From: Dehalococcoidia bacterium UBA4060
GTDB taxonomy: Bacteria; Chloroflexota; Dehalococcoidia; GIF9; UBA5629
Assembly: GCA_002383665.1 (NCBI GenBank)
Contig: DFZI01000021.1
Span: 9,851-23,506, forward strand
Direction: 5' to 3'
Length of the DNA: 13,656 bases
Shown: piece after piece, positions 6,806 to 13,195 of the stretch
Position numbering within the stretch: the first letter of the stretch is position 1
Layout of the letters: the number at the start of each line of letters is the position of its first letter
Made by a program: the position numbers and the translations under genes
The notes under the pieces: model-generated
Database searches by the model: none
What the model saw: the letters and a program-made list of their open reading frames with translations, nothing else
What the model was told of the DNA's origin: nothing

Positions 6806-8767
6806 TTATTTTTTAAGACGACTGGCAATTTCTTTGATCGTGTCGGCATCCGTCAGTATGTCCTCACTCACTTTAACTATAGGGGCTGTTGATTTCAGAA
6901 TACCATCTATCGTAGTATAAGTACCTTTCGACTCAGTCCAGTGCAATGAAGGAAGGACAACGCTGGCCAAGGCAGTTACCGGGGAAAGATAACTGGCCTG
7001 AGCTACGACGAATTCTACGCTACCCAGACTGTCGGCCAAGGCTTGCGACTCAGCCGGATCGTCTGCCAGAAGCAGGTATGCACCCTTAACCTTGCCCTTG
7101 TTAAGCTCTGCTGCAACTGTATTATCCGGATTTCCGAGGCCGGCATCCCAGGCACCGCGGCTGTTACCATAGCGTTTAAGAGATATTACCTTTGGTTGAG
7201 TATTGATCAAAGCAGCCAGGTTAAGGATCAATGCCACTATGTCGGCATCTTTATATTGCAATACACCATCGCCATAGATAATAATTCCATTTTTGCTCTC
7301 AGCTAAAACCTCGGCTGCTCTATTAATATCATGTACATCAATATCGAGGTCTTTGGCAGCTTTTTTGATATCGGTATCCTTGAAATTGACTGAAAACTTG
7401 CTTTTATCGCCGGCGGATTTAGGCAAACCATGCTCAACGATAGCTTTCCCGATGGCTTTGACAGCGAGTGCCTTTTTACCCTCAGGAGGCCTCAGCCAGA
7501 CCGTTGCCCGGAAAGTGAAGGGATTGCGCAGTGGATCAATGACTACAAGATTGGACTTATTTTTGGCTGTTGCCCGCAGTATGTATGAGCCAACGACTGG
7601 ATGAGACTTAATCGGGTTGGCGCCTATCACCACAATGCTATCAGCCGTCAGTATTTCTTCAAGGCTGGCTTCCATGCCCAGCCCAGCCCTGGCATCAAAT
7701 CTGGCGATGCCTTCTGTGATTGTTCTGAAGTCATTCCCATCAAGGGTATCGACCAATTTACTGCCGAGCGTTTTTGTCATCAGATCGGAGAAGGCTTTGA
7801 GCGCTTCATTGCTGGCACGACCGGAGGCGAGCCCGGCTACTGTGTCACCTGAGCCAAGTCCCTTGGCTATAGTTTCAAAGGCCTCTTTATAAGTGCAGCT
7901 TTGCAACTGGCCTTTGCTATTACGTTTAAGAGGGGTCCTGACCTTTTCTGTCGGATTGTAGAGCGATTCGAAGCGTCCCATTTGGCAGAGCAGGCCGCGT
8001 GGTTTTGCCATGTCGGGGCTTTCAATCTTCACCAGGTGATTGTCTTTAACCAGACCTTTGATATCGCAGCCGACGCCGCAGATGGTGCAAACAGAAGATA
8101 CTGCTGTGCATTCTGCGGTCTTACCTTTGTAGGCGCTGGCCTTGGAGAAAATGGCTCCGGTAGGACAGGCCTGGAAGCAACCGCCACAGGATATACATGA
8201 TGACTCGCCCAAGGGCTGGTTGATATCAGCACAAACATTTGTCTTCCAGCCGCGTTTGCCGAAGTCCAGTGCATGCGCTCCGGTGATCTCGTCGCAGATC
8301 CTGATGCACCTGCCGCATAGGATGCAGCGGTTGTGGTCCATAACTATATAAGGATGTGATGAGTCTACGGTCTTGACAGGCCAGGCATATTCGTACCTGG
8401 CATTATCCATCTGGTATTTGTAAGCAAGCTTTTGCAATTCACAATCGCCTGTGGCCACACAGTAGGCGCAGAGATGATTGCGCTCTGTGAAGAGCAGCTC
8501 CAGAATGAGACGGCGGTATTTTTCCAGCTTTTCAGTACTGGTCCTTACCACCTGGCCGTCACTGGCAGGATGAGTGCATGCCGGGACTAAGTTCCTTTCC
8601 TTTTCGATCTCAACCAGGCACATCCGACAGGCGCCCACATCGCTCAGACCTTTGAAATGGCAAAGGGTAGGCAGTTCAATCCCATTGGCTACGCAGACAT
8701 CCAGAACGCTATCGCCCTGCTTGCCTTTGCATTGTTTACCATTTATCGTTAATGTTATTTCACTCAT
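6806..8767 (-). CDS. NuoG/HydA-like multi-cluster Fe-S subunit with a vestigial molybdopterin-type domain
   Basis: This 653-aa subunit should relay electrons between the flavin subunit and the [NiFe] module. In order it has: [2Fe-2S] C36, C47, C50, C64; a HoxU-type cluster motif ERNH98-L-C100-x2-C103-x5-C109 with ELQ; two ferredoxin-type [4Fe-4S] sites (C148/151/154/158 and C191/194/197/201); then a molybdopterin-oxidoreductase-type [4Fe-4S] site C227-x2-C230-x3-C234-x26-C261; and about 390 residues of MopB-like sequence. Features of a working formate dehydrogenase are missing. The Lys of the usual C-x-K-G-R motif is Met263 (LCQMGRF), no cysteine occurs after residue 291, and the chain stops before the C-terminal molybdopterin-binding domain. 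It therefore resembles complex I NuoG, not an active FDH. It starts at an ATG 12 nt after the flavoprotein stop, with AGGAG upstream. HydA of HydABCSL-type hydrogenases is the likely functional counterpart. Confidence 0.9.
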   Translation of the reverse strand: MSEITLTINGKQCKGKQGDSVLDVCVANGIELPTLCHFKGLSDVGACRMCLVEIEKERNLVPACTHPASDGQVVRTSTEKLEKYRRLILELLFTERNHLCAYCVATGDCELQKLAYKYQMDNARYEYAWPVKTVDSSHPYIVMDHNRCILCGRCIRICDEITGAHALDFGKRGWKTNVCADINQPLGESSCISCGGCFQACPTGAIFSKASAYKGKTAECTAVSSVCTICGVGCDIKGLVKDNHLVKIESPDMAKPRGLLCQMGRFESLYNPTEKVRTPLKRNSKGQLQSCTYKEAFETIAKGLGSGDTVAGLASGRASNEALKAFSDLMTKTLGSKLVDTLDGNDFRTITEGIARFDARAGLGMEASLEEILTADSIVVIGANPIKSHPVVGSYILRATAKNKSNLVVIDPLRNPFTFRATVWLRPPEGKKALAVKAIGKAIVEHGLPKSAGDKSKFSVNFKDTDIKKAAKDLDIDVHDINRAAEVLAESKNGIIIYGDGVLQYKDADIVALILNLAALINTQPKVISLKRYGNSRGAWDAGLGNPDNTVAAELNKGKVKGAYLLLADDPAESQALADSLGSVEFVVAQASYLSPVTALASVVLPSLHWTESKGTYTTIDGILKSTAPIVKVSEDILTDADTIKEIASRLKK

Positions 8768-8779
8768 TTGCCTTATCTC

Positions 8780-11700
8780 CTATCCAATATCGCATCTCAG
8801 GCATCTGCTGGATTCCTCTTTGGCTTCTCTGGCTGTGTAATTCAGAGCTACTTCTCTCATCGAAGTTCTGCGGTCTGCCGGCCTGATCTCGGCGATGCCT
8901 ACTCTGGCATGTTCGGCTGTCTCTGCATCAGTTGGAGGAACATTGGAGTAGGTGATGGACTCGGCATCCTTCCTGTCTACCGTAGGTATAAGGTCTTTCC
9001 CTTCCAGAAATCTCTTTATAGAGGCAGCAGCCCGCTGGCCGGAAGCTATAGCTTCGATGACAGTTAGAGGCCCTGTAAAGGCATCACCGCCTGTGAATAC
9101 ACCTTTCTGGTCTGTGGCCAGGGTGCGCTTGTCAGCTATTAGCGTGCCTCCCTTGCCGGTCTTGACCTCACCGAGACGCAGTGAAGCGGTATCCGGTTGC
9201 TGACCAATTGCTTCGATCAACATATCGACCTCAATAGTGTATTCTGAGCCGTTGATAGCTTTGGGTGAGCGTCTTCCGCTCCTGTCGAAATCGCCCAGTG
9301 CCATCTTTTGACACTCGATAGCAGCAACCTTTCCGTCCTTACTGATGACTTTAACAGGTGTAGTAAGGACATGGATCTTAATTCCCTCTTCCTCTGCCGC
9401 CGCAATTTCCTCTTCTTCTGCAGGCATATCGGCCCGTTCCCTACGATAAACGATGTGGACTTCTTCAGCCCCTTTGCGCAGGGCGACCCTGGCGGCATCT
9501 ATGGCAGAATTACCACCGCCGACCACGGCAACCTTTTTACCCACGCTGATGTATTTGCCCAGATTGATATTCCGTAGGAATTCGATGGCATCGTACACAC
9601 CCTCAACGTCCTCACCGGGGATTCCCAACTTATCTCCCTTGTGTGCGCCTATGCCGACAAATACTGCTTTGTATCCTTCTTTAAACAGCGTGTTGATATC
9701 ATTGACGGGAGTATTAAGCCGGATCTCAATCCCAAGCTTCTTAATATTATCAATTTCTCTATTGAGTATCTCCTTGGGTAATCTGTATTCAGGTATACCG
9801 ACCGCCAGCATGCCGCCTGCTACGGGAAGAGCCTCAAAGATTGTTACTTTATAACCCTCGATTGCCAGGTCCCAGGCTGCGGACAGGCCAGCAGGGCCCG
9901 CTCCGATGATCGCTACCCGTTCAGCTTTAGCGGCCTTGATCTCGGGTGTATAGGCAATCCCATGTTCCCAGGCGTAATCGGCAGCGTAACGTTTGAGATG
10001 TCTGATGGCTACGGGATCCTCCACTTGACCCCTGCGGCATTTCCTCTCGCAAGGGTGTGGGCAGACACGGCCAACGGTCATAGGCAGAGGAAGCCTTTGC
10101 ATGATTAATTTGTAAGCCTCGGCAGGCTTGTCATCCTTGATCAAGGCTACATAACCGGGGACATCCAGCCCGACTGGGCAGGTATGCTGACAGGGTGCCC
10201 TGAACAGTGCCTGGCACAGCGCTGCCGGGCATTTCTTATCAATGATATGTGCTTCGTACTCATCCCTGAAATGTCGGATGGTTGATACCGCCGGATTGGG
10301 AGCTGTCTGCCCCAATCCGCAGATGGAAGATTTCTGGATCATCTCGGAAAGCTCAAGTATTTTGTCGATATCTTCCAGAGTGCCTTTTCCGCTGGTGATC
10401 TTATTGAGTAGTGACAGCAGCTTGGGAATGCCGGCTCGGCACGGTACACATTTGCCGCATGATTCATCCCTGGTGAACTGCAGGAAAAATTTTGCAACAT
10501 CCACCATGCAGCTATCTTCATCCATGACTACTAGGCCACCTGAGCCCATGATGGCACCCAGAGCAGTAACCGATTCATAATCAACCGGCACATTAACATG
10601 CTCAATGGGAATAACACCGCCGGAAGGCCCCCCTATCTGGGTGGCCTTATACCTTTTGCCATTGGGTATGCCACCGCCGATATCGAAGACTATTTTACCG
10701 AGGCTGGTGCCTAGGGGTACTTCGACCAGCCCCACATTGTTGACCTTGCCTACAAGACTGAATGACTTGGTGCCTTTACTTTTTTCGCTGCCGACTCTTG
10801 CGAACCATTCAGCACCCTCACGAATAATGCGTGGTACGATTGACCATGTTTCGACGTTGTTAATGGCTGAAGGTTTGCCGAAGAGTCCCTTGTTGGATGG
10901 GAAGGGAGGTCTCTGCCTGGGCATGCCACGTTTGCCCTCAATGGAGATCAGCAGGGCAGTCTCTTCGCCGCAGACAAAAGCGCCTGCGCCGGGGAAGATG
11001 TCGAGGTTGAATTCAAAATCAGTCCCCATAATATTTTTACCCAGCAGTCCGTATTCACGTGCCTGGGCAATGGCTGCACTGAGCGTTTCGATGGCCAGTG
11101 GGTACTCTGCACGAATATAGGCGAAGCCCTGCTTTACATTGCCGACCGCGTAAGCGCCCAGGGCCATGCCCTCAATGATTGAATGGGGGTTGCCTTCCAG
11201 CACAGCACGGTTCATATAAGCTCCCGGATCACCTTCATCTCCGTTGCAGACGAGATACTTCACATCGCCCGGAGAGCTCTTGAGGAAGCCCCATTTAGTG
11301 GCAGTTGGGAAGCCTGCTCCTCCCCTGCCCCTGAGACCGGCCTTCTTTACCTCTTCCAGGACATCGTCTGGCTTCATTTTGTACAGAGCCTTACCCAGAG
11401 CTTCATATCCGCCGCGAGCAATATATTCTTCGATATCCCAGGGATCGATGATGCCATTATTATGTAAGATGCGGAATTCCTGATCAGCCAGGAAGTTGAT
11501 TTTAAGGCGCTCTGGTATGGCCTTTTTGGTGGTTGGATCATGGTAAACCAGCCTTTCCACGATCTCACCTTTCATAATATGTTTCTCGAAAATCTCATTT
11601 ACATCTTCAGGTTTTACTCTGACATAAAGGATGTCGCCGGGGTTGATGATGACAGTTGGTCCCATTTCGCAGGGGCCGAGGCAGCCTGTCCTAACGATAT

Positions 11701-11920
11701 TGACCTTGGTAGACAGGCCCTTTTTCTTGATCAGGCCTTCGAATAACTCTGTGATCCTGTCGCCGCCCGCTGCGGTGCAGCCCATACCTCTACACTGCTG
11801 GATGCAGATTTCGGGAGTGGATTTAAAGTGACTGAAGTTTGTGTCGCCGCGAACTTTGAGTTTTGGTTCGACTGATTTTTGAAGTTTCAGCAACTCTTCC
11901 AGAGAGGTTATCTTTGGCAC
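8780..11920 (-). CDS. NuoF/HydB-like NADH-binding flavoprotein fused to a GltD/NfnB-like FAD oxidoreductase
   Basis: One uninterrupted 1046-aa chain with two oxidoreductase modules. Module 1 has a thioredoxin-like [2Fe-2S] domain (C43, C48, C80, C84), NuoF FMN/NAD motifs (GRGGAGFPTATKW about 198-210; NGDEGDPGAYMNR about 226-238; GAGAFVCGEETAL about 311-323), an SLBB-like stretch, and the N3-type [4Fe-4S] site C488-x2-C491-x2-C494 plus C534. Module 2 (about 560-1046) has a cysteine-rich adaptor (C564, C569, C577, C581; GRVCPHPCERKC with C620, C624, C628), an FAD Rossmann motif (IIGAGPAGLSAA about 671), a second nucleotide motif (VVGGGNSAIDAAR about 799) with VYRRERADMPA, a C-terminal FAD motif (GVFTGGDAFTGP), and a final RCLRCD. 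Module 2 resembles the glutamate synthase small subunit and NfnB. The start is GTG, supported by AGGAGG 7 nt upstream. It should oxidise or reduce NAD(H) at FMN and NAD(P)H at FAD within the hydrogenase complex. Confidence 0.93.
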   Translation of the reverse strand: MPKITSLEELLKLQKSVEPKLKVRGDTNFSHFKSTPEICIQQCRGMGCTAAGGDRITELFEGLIKKKGLSTKVNIVRTGCLGPCEMGPTVIINPGDILYVRVKPEDVNEIFEKHIMKGEIVERLVYHDPTTKKAIPERLKINFLADQEFRILHNNGIIDPWDIEEYIARGGYEALGKALYKMKPDDVLEEVKKAGLRGRGGAGFPTATKWGFLKSSPGDVKYLVCNGDEGDPGAYMNRAVLEGNPHSIIEGMALGAYAVGNVKQGFAYIRAEYPLAIETLSAAIAQAREYGLLGKNIMGTDFEFNLDIFPGAGAFVCGEETALLISIEGKRGMPRQRPPFPSNKGLFGKPSAINNVETWSIVPRIIREGAEWFARVGSEKSKGTKSFSLVGKVNNVGLVEVPLGTSLGKIVFDIGGGIPNGKRYKATQIGGPSGGVIPIEHVNVPVDYESVTALGAIMGSGGLVVMDEDSCMVDVAKFFLQFTRDESCGKCVPCRAGIPKLLSLLNKITSGKGTLEDIDKILELSEMIQKSSICGLGQTAPNPAVSTIRHFRDEYEAHIIDKKCPAALCQALFRAPCQHTCPVGLDVPGYVALIKDDKPAEAYKLIMQRLPLPMTVGRVCPHPCERKCRRGQVEDPVAIRHLKRYAADYAWEHGIAYTPEIKAAKAERVAIIGAGPAGLSAAWDLAIEGYKVTIFEALPVAGGMLAVGIPEYRLPKEILNREIDNIKKLGIEIRLNTPVNDINTLFKEGYKAVFVGIGAHKGDKLGIPGEDVEGVYDAIEFLRNINLGKYISVGKKVAVVGGGNSAIDAARVALRKGAEEVHIVYRRERADMPAEEEEIAAAEEEGIKIHVLTTPVKVISKDGKVAAIECQKMALGDFDRSGRRSPKAINGSEYTIEVDMLIEAIGQQPDTASLRLGEVKTGKGGTLIADKRTLATDQKGVFTGGDAFTGPLTVIEAIASGQRAAASIKRFLEGKDLIPTVDRKDAESITYSNVPPTDAETAEHARVGIAEIRPADRRTSMREVALNYTAREAKEESSRCLRCDIG

Positions 11921-11927
11921 TTCATTA

Positions 11928-11933
11928 CCTCCT
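11928..11933 (-). promoter_or_regulatory. Ribosome binding site deciding a GTG start
   Basis: AGGAGG on the minus strand overlaps the stop of the NuoE-like gene (TAG, 11934-11932) and lies 7 nt before the GTG at 11920. An ATG only 2 nt after it is out of frame with the flavoprotein, so the GTG is the likely initiator. Stop and ribosome site overlap, which suggests coupled translation. Confidence 0.75.
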
Positions 11934-12444
11934 AATGATACATATTGAGGATGTCTTTGATCTGACCCGGTTTGACCTTACGGTGGATATCATCGCCGAT
12001 AGCAATTACCGGCGCCAGTCCACAGCAGCCAAGGCAACGCACAGTTTCCAGAGAAAATTTACCGTCCGGAGTGATGCCTTCCGGTTCGAGGCCATATTCC
12101 TTCTTCAGTACGTTGAGTATTTCCTGGCCACCTTTCACGTAACAGGCCGTTCCCAAGCAAACCTGGATAACGTGTCTGCCCTTGGGTTGCATCGTGAAAA
12201 AACTGTAAAATGTGACTACACCATGCAACTCGGCCAGCGGTATCTTCAAGTCTCGCGAGATTGTCTTGAGGATTGTAGGAGGAAGGTAACCGATAATACC
12301 TTGAGCCTGTTGCAAGACACGTATGGGTGCACCGGCCTGACCGCCAGTATCATCGATAATACCCTGGATTCGCTGGAAGGCTTTGCCAGCTAACCCCCTC
12401 CCTGTGTCAGTAGTGGGTACTGGTGCTGACTTTTGTTTGGCCAT
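11932..12444 (-). CDS. NuoE/HydC-like thioredoxin-fold [2Fe-2S] subunit
   Basis: A 170-residue subunit that partners the NuoF-like flavoprotein and holds one [2Fe-2S] cluster. The C-terminal thioredoxin-like domain has C-x4-C (CLGTACYVKGG) and C-x3-C (RCLGCCGLAP) ligand pairs. The N-terminal helical part contains the family segment LPPTILKTISRDLKIPLAELHGVVTFYSFF. No membrane segment is present, so it is cytoplasmic. It is the first gene of the hydrogenase operon, with a strong AGGAGG 6 nt before the ATG, and is followed by the flavoprotein after 11 nt. NuoE/HoxE/HydC cannot be told apart by motif; operon context favours HydC or HoxE, because no other complex I genes are present. Upstream, a terminator ends the preceding gene 32 nt before the ATG. 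Confidence 0.94.
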   Translation of the reverse strand: MAKQKSAPVPTTDTGRGLAGKAFQRIQGIIDDTGGQAGAPIRVLQQAQGIIGYLPPTILKTISRDLKIPLAELHGVVTFYSFFTMQPKGRHVIQVCLGTACYVKGGQEILNVLKKEYGLEPEGITPDGKFSLETVRCLGCCGLAPVIAIGDDIHRKVKPGQIKDILNMYH

Positions 12445-12450
12445 AAAAAA

Positions 12451-12456
12451 CCTCCT
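12451..12456 (-). promoter_or_regulatory. Strong ribosome binding site at the head of the hydrogenase operon
   Basis: A perfect AGGAGG on the minus strand stands 6 nt (all T) before the ATG at 12444. No convincing sigma-70 promoter is seen between the upstream terminator and this site; an AT-rich TATATT (12472-12467) could act as a -10 box, but no matching -35 is found. Confidence 0.7.
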
Positions 12457-12476
12457 ATCTCAGGATAATATAAATT

Positions 12477-12510
12477 AAAAAAGGGAATAAAGTCCGTCGG
12501 CTTCATTCCC
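12477..12510 (-). terminator. Intrinsic terminator after the two-CW gene / leader of the hydrogenase operon
   Basis: On the minus strand GGGAAT / ATTCCC arms (12510-12483), a mismatch, and a further 5-bp stem containing one T-G wobble pair, closed by a 4-nt loop, form a hairpin followed directly by six T (12482-12477). It ends transcripts of the gene stopping at 12573. The next ATG (12444) is 32 nt beyond the T-tract, so this element also sits where the leader or promoter of the hydrogenase operon must be. Confidence 0.82.
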
Positions 12511-12572
12511 CTGATTTACAACATGAAAACCACCCAACCAAGTACAAATTCTAATATACGGTTCGTTGGTAG

Positions 12573-12917
12573 TCAATGTTTGACCGCTCTTTCAAGGGAT
12601 TTCAGTGAACTGTCTATTCCTCTGCCGAAAAGCTTTAACTCGATCCGCTCATTCATGCCATATCTTTTATATACTCTGCATACTTCACATATAGTTACGT
12701 CAGACCCTGATTCGCCGAAATCGTCAAGTTTGCAATAAGTGCCCTCAATTTGCCAGCAGGGTAAAAACTGGTATTTGGAGACAGGGCATTCCTCGCGTAT
12801 CATGATGGGACAATGGCACATTTCCCAGCACGAGGATTTACCGGCCCAGAAATTTTGGAGTCCTTCAGCTAATGAACGATCTGACTGTTTAAATTTCCCA
12901 GCGGTATCTTCGGACAT
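12573..12917 (-). CDS. Small cysteine-rich 'two-CW' domain-like protein
   Basis: A 114-residue soluble protein with eight cysteines: C30 and C34, C36 (SSCWEMCHCP), C44 (EECPVSK), C54 (LPCWQIEGTYC), C62, and C77/C80 (TICEVCRVYKRYG). The paired Cys-Trp elements (CW at 30-31 and 54-55) and the IEGTYC and C-x2-C-x-VY segments match what I know as the two-CW domain, found in small proteins of anaerobic bacteria and thought to bind metal or Fe-S. No function is established that I can state. The flanks (1-25 and 90-114) are polar and likely helical. It ends just upstream of the hydrogenase operon with its own terminator and is divergent from a response regulator. The Shine-Dalgarno before the ATG is poor. 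A redox- or metal-sensing role next to a hydrogenase is inference from position and cysteine content. Confidence 0.8.
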   Translation of the reverse strand: MSEDTAGKFKQSDRSLAEGLQNFWAGKSSCWEMCHCPIMIREECPVSKYQFLPCWQIEGTYCKLDDFGESGSDVTICEVCRVYKRYGMNERIELKLFGRGIDSSLKSLERAVKH

Positions 12918-13035
12918 TATAAATTTAGCCTGTTTAATTGAAGGCGTATTACAAGCAAATCAGATGCAGAGTATTATTAAAATGTAAATAAAAATAGTCG
13001 GGTTTTCATCCGCCACAAAGCTTAATCGTTGCTTG

Positions 13036-13050
13036 CTGTAAATTTTACAG
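13036..13050. promoter_or_regulatory. Perfect 15-bp palindrome, candidate operator
   Basis: CTGTAAA-T-TTTACAG is a perfect inverted repeat (7+1+7) in the 278-bp spacer between the divergent two-CW gene and the response regulator. Its size and position suit a dimeric regulator. It has no T-tract and is too short for a terminator. The function is inferred. Confidence 0.4.
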
Positions 13051-13109
13051 GGAGTCATGATGGATATTTAAGCATAATGATCGTAAAATTGAATTAAGTA
13101 AATCGTTTA

Positions 13110-13125
13110 AAATGCGTAAGCATTT
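13110..13125. promoter_or_regulatory. Second inverted repeat in the divergent spacer
   Basis: AAATGC-GTAA-GCATTT (6+4+6) lies about 20 bp upstream of the -35 box of the response-regulator promoter, a common position for an activator site. It could also be chance in AT-rich DNA. Confidence 0.3.
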
Positions 13126-13144
13126 ATACCGACTGATCAATCAA

Positions 13145-13174
13145 TTGGCTTGGACATGACATATAATATATAAT
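13145..13174 (+). promoter_or_regulatory. Candidate sigma-70 promoter for the response regulator
   Basis: TTGGCT (-35, 13145-13150; 4 of 6) and a perfect TATAAT (-10, 13169-13174) are separated by 18 bp. The predicted start is near 13181, giving a leader of about 15 nt that contains GCGGGG before the ATG at 13196. A second TATAAT at 13162-13167 overlaps the region and may add flexibility. Confidence 0.5.
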
Positions 13175-13195
13175 CACTGCCAGCGGGGATTAAAA

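Noticed and set aside
6787..6849. Longer N-terminus for the hydrogenase small subunit (start at 6849).
   Set aside because: It would overlap the NuoG-like gene, while the internal ATG at 6786 has a near-perfect ribosome site and the family's usual N-terminus.
6806..8767. Calling the NuoG-like subunit a formate dehydrogenase alpha subunit.
   Set aside because: No catalytic Cys/Sec, no conserved Lys after the fourth Fe-S cysteine and no C-terminal molybdopterin-binding domain.
8768..12393. Plus-strand frames opposite the hydrogenase genes, the longest at 11863-12393 (176 aa) and 10605-11120 (171 aa).
   Set aside because: Low-complexity translations of antisense sequence to conserved flavoprotein and NuoE-like genes; no independent support.
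4811..12444. Respiratory complex I (nuo) operon.
   Set aside because: No membrane subunits are present, and the large subunit has intact L1 and L2 Ni-Fe cysteine motifs, which NuoD lacks.
13150..13167. TTGGAC followed by the first TATAAT (13162-13167) as the response-regulator promoter.
   Set aside because: Only 6 bp separate the boxes; the TTGGCT/TATAAT pair with an 18-bp spacer is more plausible.
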